NCBI GenBank assembly: GCA_002430605.1
Contig: DJBY01000134.1
Span: 1 to 11,036, forward strand
Direction of reading: 5' to 3'
Origin: Opitutia bacterium UBA5964
GTDB taxonomy: Bacteria; Verrucomicrobiota; Verrucomicrobiia; Opitutales; Coraliomargaritaceae
Length of the DNA: 11,036 nucleotides
The notes under the pieces are model-generated. The model ran no database searches, was not told the origin of the DNA, and saw nothing but the letters and a program-made list of their open reading frames with translations. Both the position numbers and the translations under genes were made by a program. Shown piece by piece: positions 7,374 through 11,036 of this stretch. The stretch's first letter is position 1, and the number at the start of each line of letters is the position of its first letter.

Positions 7374-7390
7374 GATCGATAGCGATCGAT
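7374..7390. promoter_or_regulatory. GATCGAT-AGC-GATCGAT at the start of the Fur-family gene
   Basis: Two copies of GATCGAT, each containing the self-complementary ATCGAT, are separated by three bases and overlap the first two bases of the start codon at 7389. The position would suit autoregulation by blocking transcription or translation initiation. It does not resemble a classic Fur or Zur box, so its role is a guess. Confidence 0.2.
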
Positions 7391-7841
7391 GCATTGGATT
7401 GATGCTGTGTTAAATCCGAGCATACTTACGCGCATAACTGAGGCACTGAAGAAGAGTGGGGCCCGTATGACTAAAAAGCGCGCCCAAATCCTAACAGCGA
7501 TCGGGTCATTCAGCCGGCCAGTCTCGGCCGAAGAGATTCGCCAGCAGGCCGGGCTGCCTCCTAGTGACTTAGTGACCGTGTATCGAAATTTGGAGGCGTT
7601 TGAAGCGATCCAAGTATTGCAACGTATCCCGATGGAAAGCGGCGCGCAGTTATTTGAGCTTACGGAGCCAGGTGCGCATTACCACCATTTGATCTGCCGA
7701 GTCTGTCACCAAGCAGAGCGGCTTGACATATGCGTTGGGGCTGAAGTCGAAGATCAGGCAACCACTCGAGGTTACACTGGAGTGACTCATTTGCTAGAGG
7801 TTTATGGAGTGTGCGGGGCCTGCGCCCGTGCTGCATGTTAG
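7389..7841 (+). CDS. Fur/Zur-family metal-responsive transcriptional regulator
   Basis: This is a 150-residue DNA-binding repressor of the Fur superfamily, likely Zur-like from context. The winged helix spans about 12-85: ALKKSGARMTKKRAQIL, then PVSAEEIRQQAG and the recognition helix DLVTVYRNLEAF (60-71). The dimer/metal domain has GAHYHHLICRVCHQ with H97, H99, H100, C103 and C106, then H134, and a second pair C142-x2-C145 near the end; the two CxxC pairs are the structural zinc site of the family. Which metal it senses cannot be read from sequence. The start at 7389 lacks a Shine-Dalgarno; Met27 is a less likely start because it would cut the first helix. It lies 109 bases after the receptor with a terminator between, so it is probably transcribed separately, and it converges on the MerC-domain gene. 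Confidence 0.88.
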   Translation: MHWIDAVLNPSILTRITEALKKSGARMTKKRAQILTAIGSFSRPVSAEEIRQQAGLPPSDLVTVYRNLEAFEAIQVLQRIPMESGAQLFELTEPGAHYHHLICRVCHQAERLDICVGAEVEDQATTRGYTGVTHLLEVYGVCGACARAAC

Positions 7842-7881
7842 CTGTAGCCGGCGGGTCTCAGCAGTATCCTCAAGCGCTGTG

Positions 7882-8361
7882 CTAATGAGCACATGCGCTG
7901 CGACGACACAGTCGATAATTACGAACGTGGGCACTTGCGAGGAATAGGCCACCAAGGGTATTGATCCATGCCGCAATGCTCAACGGTTGTGCATCCTCTC
8001 CAATCCCACGTACGCAGTGCTGGCAATGTGCGCCCGCAAGCAACTCATCGGCAGGCGTATGCCCGCGTTCATAGATCAAGGCTGCAATGAGTATGCATAG
8101 ACCAATGGCACTGATAATAAACACCCACTTATCTTTGTGCTGACGGCAACCCATGAAGATCGCAAAACTCGTTGTCGGAATGACCAAATACAGCATCCAT
8201 AAATGGAAATTTTGATGCACTAAAAAGGAAGTCGCAACAATCGGCAGCAAGACGATAATGATAGGCGTGAGCAGGCAGTGGATCGCACATACGGCAGCCA
8301 TACTAATCGCAATTTTGTCTGCCCATCCGTGTGATTTACACTGTTCATTAAGTCCGCTCAT
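7882..8361 (-). CDS. MerC-domain inner-membrane protein
   Basis: This 159-residue protein has four predicted membrane helices at about 17-42, 52-72, 79-97 and 127-149. MerC-family features are visible: D15, then C25-x2-H28-C29 inside helix 1 followed by LLTP, FHLWMLYLVIP and the G-C-R-Q-H-K segment after helix 2. MerC proteins of mercury operons carry metal ions across the inner membrane with cysteine pairs. Here no merR, merA, merT or merP is present, and the neighbours are a Fur-family regulator and a ZnuD-like receptor, so zinc or another physiological metal is more likely. Between helices 3 and 4 there is an extra H-C-x2-H-C (112-116), and the C-terminus has further C and H residues. Start ATG 8361 is preceded by AAAGG at moderate spacing. 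It is tail-to-tail with the regulator gene, 40 bases apart, with no clear terminator between. Confidence 0.82.
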   Translation of the reverse strand: MSGLNEQCKSHGWADKIAISMAAVCAIHCLLTPIIIVLLPIVATSFLVHQNFHLWMLYLVIPTTSFAIFMGCRQHKDKWVFIISAIGLCILIAALIYERGHTPADELLAGAHCQHCVRGIGEDAQPLSIAAWINTLGGLFLASAHVRNYRLCRRSACAH

Positions 8362-8377
8362 GATTGGGGCCTTTAAT

Positions 8378-8390
8378 GAAAGTCACTTTC
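8378..8390. promoter_or_regulatory. Perfect 6-1-6 palindrome upstream of the MerC-domain gene
   Basis: GAAAGT-C-ACTTTC is a perfect dyad located 17-29 bases before the MerC-domain start codon (minus strand). It is well placed for an operator. The sequence is not a known Fur or Zur consensus that I can name. The whole gap 8362-8424 holds nothing else I can recognise. Confidence 0.3.
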
Positions 8391-8424
8391 GATAGCGTCA
8401 ACCCCAAAAGAATCAACTCTGAGA

Positions 8425-8940
8425 TTACTGAGGTATTTGTTTGGCAAGCGCCGCTTCCCATGCCGTACGACGCTCATCCGAAAAGCCCGAGATACGACCT
8501 TCGTCGAAGTCGATCATGTCCATCACGCTGTCGACTACGCCGATCATTTCAGGGTGGCCCATGTTGGTCAGCGATTCGGCGAGGAATTCGCGGCCCATTT
8601 TAGTTTGTCCCTTATGGGTGACTTCGCGGTTCCACTCGACGGCCTTGAGGTCGTCAGGAAAGATTTCCCCCAGCAGGCAATCGAGTTCGATTTCGTCGTC
8701 GCCTGCGGCTTCGACGGCGGCCAACACTTGCTTGGGATCAATGCCGAGGTGCATGGAGAGGAAGCGGTCAAAGCCGCGGCAGAAGTTTTTCTGGTATGAC
8801 TTTGGCAGCTCGCCAGCCAGATGTTTGCGGCACTTGGCAATAAAGCGGGGTAAGTGCAGTAGCCCGCAGGGATGCGGTTGAAACGGAGAGGGGAGGTCGA
8901 AGCAAATTTCGCCAGTAGGTCCGAGGTCTTGGTCAGTCAT
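8425..8940 (-). CDS. DUF5069-family protein, unknown function
   Basis: This is a 171-residue soluble protein with no signal peptide or membrane segment. The pattern LPRFIAKCRKHLAGELPKSYQKNFCRGFDRFLSMHLGID in its first third (here split between about residues 27 and 65) is typical of DUF5069, a family common in Verrucomicrobiota and Planctomycetota and without an assigned activity as far as I know. The remainder is acidic and helical, with WNREVTHKGQTKMGREFLAES and a conserved-looking MIDFDEGRI stretch near the end. The start at 8940 (MTDQDLGP) is chosen because the upstream in-frame extension to 9183 runs through a simple repeat tract and into the opposite-strand reductase gene. It is divergent from that reductase, with 133 bases between them. 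Confidence 0.8.
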   Translation of the reverse strand: MTDQDLGPTGEICFDLPSPFQPHPCGLLHLPRFIAKCRKHLAGELPKSYQKNFCRGFDRFLSMHLGIDPKQVLAAVEAAGDDEIELDCLLGEIFPDDLKAVEWNREVTHKGQTKMGREFLAESLTNMGHPEMIGVVDSVMDMIDFDEGRISGFSDERRTAWEAALAKQIPQ

Positions 8941-8990
8941 GATGTGGGTATGAAAGTGTGAAGGTGGGAAGGTGCAAAGGTAAAAGTTGT
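8941..8990 (-). repeat. CTTT/CAC-rich degenerate tract upstream of the DUF5069 gene
   Basis: Read on the minus strand this is a run of units such as CTTTGCAC, CTTCCCAC, CTTCACA and CTTTCATAC, ending right at the DUF5069 start codon. It has the same character and the same orientation relative to the downstream gene as the tract at 3597-3641. The remaining divergent spacer to 9073 shows no clear promoter. Confidence 0.4.
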
Positions 8991-9073
8991 CGTCCGCGGC
9001 GGTGAGGATTGTTGAGTGACGAAAAACGATGATTGGAATAATTTCAGGGTCTGGCATATCTGGTTGGATAGTT

Positions 9074-11036
9074 ATGATGCTGCACTTTATGAAAACACCC
9101 GTTGTCCTCTTTGCTTTGTTTATTTGGTTCGTCACTGCTCCAAGTCTGTTGCGCGCGGCGCCAGAGGTGGTGGGGGCTGTCACGGTTGAATTAATCGCCG
9201 AGACGACGACGGTGGTGCCGGGCGAACGCTTTAATGTGGCATTGGATTTTAAGCTGGAGCCGCATTGGCATCTTTACTGGAAAAATCCGGGTGCGAGCGG
9301 TCTGCCAGTGGAGATCGAGTGGCAGCTGCCCGCAGGCTTGAGTGCGGGTGAGATTCAGTGGCCGGCGCCGGAGCGGATCGAGTTGGGTGGCCTGATGAAC
9401 TATGGCTACGAGGATGCGGTGACCTTGGTTGTGTCGATTCAGGCCGCGCAGGATTTTGATTTGGGCACTGCAGTGCCGATTCAGGCCGAGGTATCGTGGT
9501 TGGTCTGCGAGCAATTTTGTATGCCAGGGGATGCGAGTCTTAGCCTTGAGCTGACTGCTGGATCTGAAGCGGTGAAGAGTGCCGAGGCGCCGGCGTTTGA
9601 CGCGGCTCGTGCGCGTTTGCCAGAGCCGACTGCCCCGTGGCGCGTGTCGGCGGTGGTTGAGGCGAAGGACTTGGTGCTGACGATCGAGCAGGCGGATGGT
9701 GTCGCGATCCCGAGTGATTTGTACTTTTATGCGGACAAGGGGGGCATAATAGAACCGAGCGCCCTGCAGATATTAAGTTCGGTTGGCGAGGGACAGGTGC
9801 AATTACGTGCAGAGCTCGACGTGGCGCAGTGGCAGGAGCCGAGTGCTGCCGTCGCGGGTGTCTTACAATCAGAGTCGGGCAACTGGTCGATCAAGCTAGC
9901 GATGAGGGACGCTGCAGGGGCAGCAACCGAATCGTTGGCGGGCGAAGTGCCGCGCGCGACTGGCTTTGAGGGATTTTTGCTGAATCTCGGGCTGCCAGGT
10001 TGGTTGCTGTTGGCGTTCCTCGGTGGTTTCATTTTGAACGTGATGCCCTGCGTGTTGCCAGTGCTGTCGCTCAAGGTGTTTTCGTTGCTTAAGCATTCGG
10101 GGCAGTCGCGTGCGCAGGCGTTGCTGCATGGTGGTGCGTATACCGCCGGCGTGGTGGCAAGTTTTCTGGCGTTAGCGGGCGTGCTTTTGGCGCTGCGTTC
10201 GGTGGGCGAACGTATCGGCTGGGGGTTTCAATTGCAGAGCCCGAGCTTCGTGGTGGTGCTGACGTTGGTATTCTTCTTATTTGCGCTGAATTTGATGGGT
10301 GTGTTTGAGGTCGGCACAAGCCTCGTCGGTGCGGATACCAAGGTGTCGAAACGTAACGATGCGCTCGGTTCGTTCGGCATGGGTGTATTGGCGGCGGTGG
10401 TTGGTGCGCCGTGCATGGGGCCGTTGGTGGCTTCGGTGAGCGGCATCGCAGTACAGACCAATGCAGCCACGGGGTTACTGATTTTTGGAGTGATGGGCTG
10501 CGGGCTCGCTTCGCCGTTTTTGTTTTTGTCGATCTTCCCGAAGTTGGTCGCTTACTTGCCCAAGCCTGGCGTCTGGATGGAGTCGGTGAAGCAATTCATG
10601 GGCTTCCTGTTGATGGCGGCGGTGGTGTTTCTGGCATTGGTGGCTGGGCGTCTCGGTGGTGTCGATGCGGTGATCGCGCTGTTGATCGCGTTGCTGATTG
10701 CTGGTTTGGCGGCGTGGATTTATGGGCGTTGGTCGGTGCCGGTAAAGCCGAAGCGCACGCAGCGATTCGCGCAGGGCATCAGTTTGACTCTGCTCGTGTT
10801 TGCGACTGCGACTGCAATTAATGAGACCAAAGCTGCGTATGAAAGTTTTGAAACTGGCGGGGCAGTTTCGAAGGATGGGCAATGGCAACCGTGGTCTAGT
10901 GAACGTGTTAGAGCGGAGCTGGCTGCGGGTAAGTCGGTGTTTATTGATTTCACCGCGAGCTGGTGCCTGATTTGTCAGGTGAACAAGAAAGTGGCCACGC
11001 ATACGGCGGCGACTGAGGCCTTATTTGATGAATATG
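9074..11036 (+). CDS. ScsB/DsbD-type protein-disulfide reductase (C-terminus cut by window edge)
   Basis: This protein moves electrons from cytoplasmic thioredoxin through the inner membrane to periplasmic thiol proteins. The frame is open for 654 codons to the right edge. A signal peptide spans about 1-28, with cleavage near LRA-AP. The N-terminal periplasmic domain contains WKNPGASGLP and the pair C145-x3-C149 in WLVCEQFCMPG, a DsbC/DsbD-N type of domain. The membrane domain has about eight helices starting near residue 311, with the redox cysteines C326 (NVMPCVLP) and C447 (GAPCMGP), plus C476. The C-terminal thioredoxin-like domain begins near 600 and has FTASWCLIC with C631 and C634. About 40-70 residues appear to be missing. 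ATG codons at 9074, 9077 and 9089 are all possible starts, and an in-frame ATG also lies at 9029; 9074 or 9089 best fits a normal signal peptide. Confidence 0.93.
   Translation, partial: MMLHFMKTPVVLFALFIWFVTAPSLLRAAPEVVGAVTVELIAETTTVVPGERFNVALDFKLEPHWHLYWKNPGASGLPVEIEWQLPAGLSAGEIQWPAPERIELGGLMNYGYEDAVTLVVSIQAAQDFDLGTAVPIQAEVSWLVCEQFCMPGDASLSLELTAGSEAVKSAEAPAFDAARARLPEPTAPWRVSAVVEAKDLVLTIEQADGVAIPSDLYFYADKGGIIEPSALQILSSVGEGQVQLRAELDVAQWQEPSAAVAGVLQSESGNWSIKLAMRDAAGAATESLAGEVPRATGFEGFLLNLGLPGWLLLAFLGGFILNVMPCVLPVLSLKVFSLLKHSGQSRAQALLHGGAYTAGVVASFLALAGVLLALRSVGERIGWGFQLQSPSFVVVLTLVFFLFALNLMGVFEVGTSLVGADTKVSKRNDALGSFGMGVLAAVVGAPCMGPLVASVSGIAVQTNAATGLLIFGVMGCGLASPFLFLSIFPKLVAYLPKPGVWMESVKQFMGFLLMAAVVFLALVAGRLGGVDAVIALLIALLIAGLAAWIYGRWSVPVKPKRTQRFAQGISLTLLVFATATAINETKAAYESFETGGAVSKDGQWQPWSSERVRAELAAGKSVFIDFTASWCLICQVNKKVATHTAATEALFDEY

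Noticed and set aside
7882..8361. Mercury-resistance locus
   Set aside because: Only the MerC domain is present; no merR, merT, merP or merA pattern is found nearby and the context is Fur-family plus TonB receptor.
8941..9183. 81-codon in-frame N-terminal extension of the DUF5069 gene
   Set aside because: It covers a simple repeat tract and overlaps the signal-peptide region of the opposite-strand reductase; the DUF5069 pattern begins well after 8940.

Overview
This 11 kb window looks like ordinary chromosome of a Gram-negative bacterium. A TonB-dependent outer-membrane receptor, a periplasm-facing DsbD-type reductase and signal peptides all point to a double membrane. A DUF5069 protein, ATTCGTG-type intergenic repeats, CTTT/CAC-rich intergenic tracts and the near absence of Shine-Dalgarno sequences suggest Verrucomicrobiota, perhaps Opitutae/Puniceicoccales. 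That placement is an inference from pattern memory, not a database result. I see no rRNA or tRNA genes, transposases, phage genes or CRISPR arrays.

Layout. Bases 1-2459 (minus) hold MutS, missing its C-terminal end. A short divergent region with an inverted pair of ATTCGTG-type repeats separates it from a YbfF-like alpha/beta hydrolase (2623-3468, plus). A 207-base gap follows, with a long imperfect stem-loop and a CTTT/CAC-rich tract. Next comes a long-chain trans-polyprenyl diphosphate synthase (3676-4707, plus), probably making the quinone side chain.

Bases 4773-8361 form a probable metal (most likely zinc) homeostasis cluster: a small membrane-anchored or secreted His/Cys-rich protein, a ZnuD-like TonB-dependent receptor with a His/Glu-rich loop, a strong intrinsic terminator, a Fur/Zur-family regulator and, convergent to it, a MerC-domain membrane protein. 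The likely logic is uptake across the outer membrane by the receptor, metal sensing by the regulator, and metal handling or inner-membrane passage by the His/Cys-rich and MerC proteins. Three candidate operator-like sequences lie at the gene starts, but none is proven.

Bases 8425-8940 (minus) encode a DUF5069 protein. Divergent from it, and running off the right edge, is a ScsB/DsbD-type thiol:disulfide reductase (9074-11036) with the N-terminal periplasmic domain, the eight-helix membrane domain and the start of the thioredoxin domain.

The most interesting part is the metal cluster, particularly the small His/Cys-rich protein next to the receptor and the MerC protein with extra Cys/His pairs. 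Two small dispersed repeat families and the long stem-loop are also worth checking.
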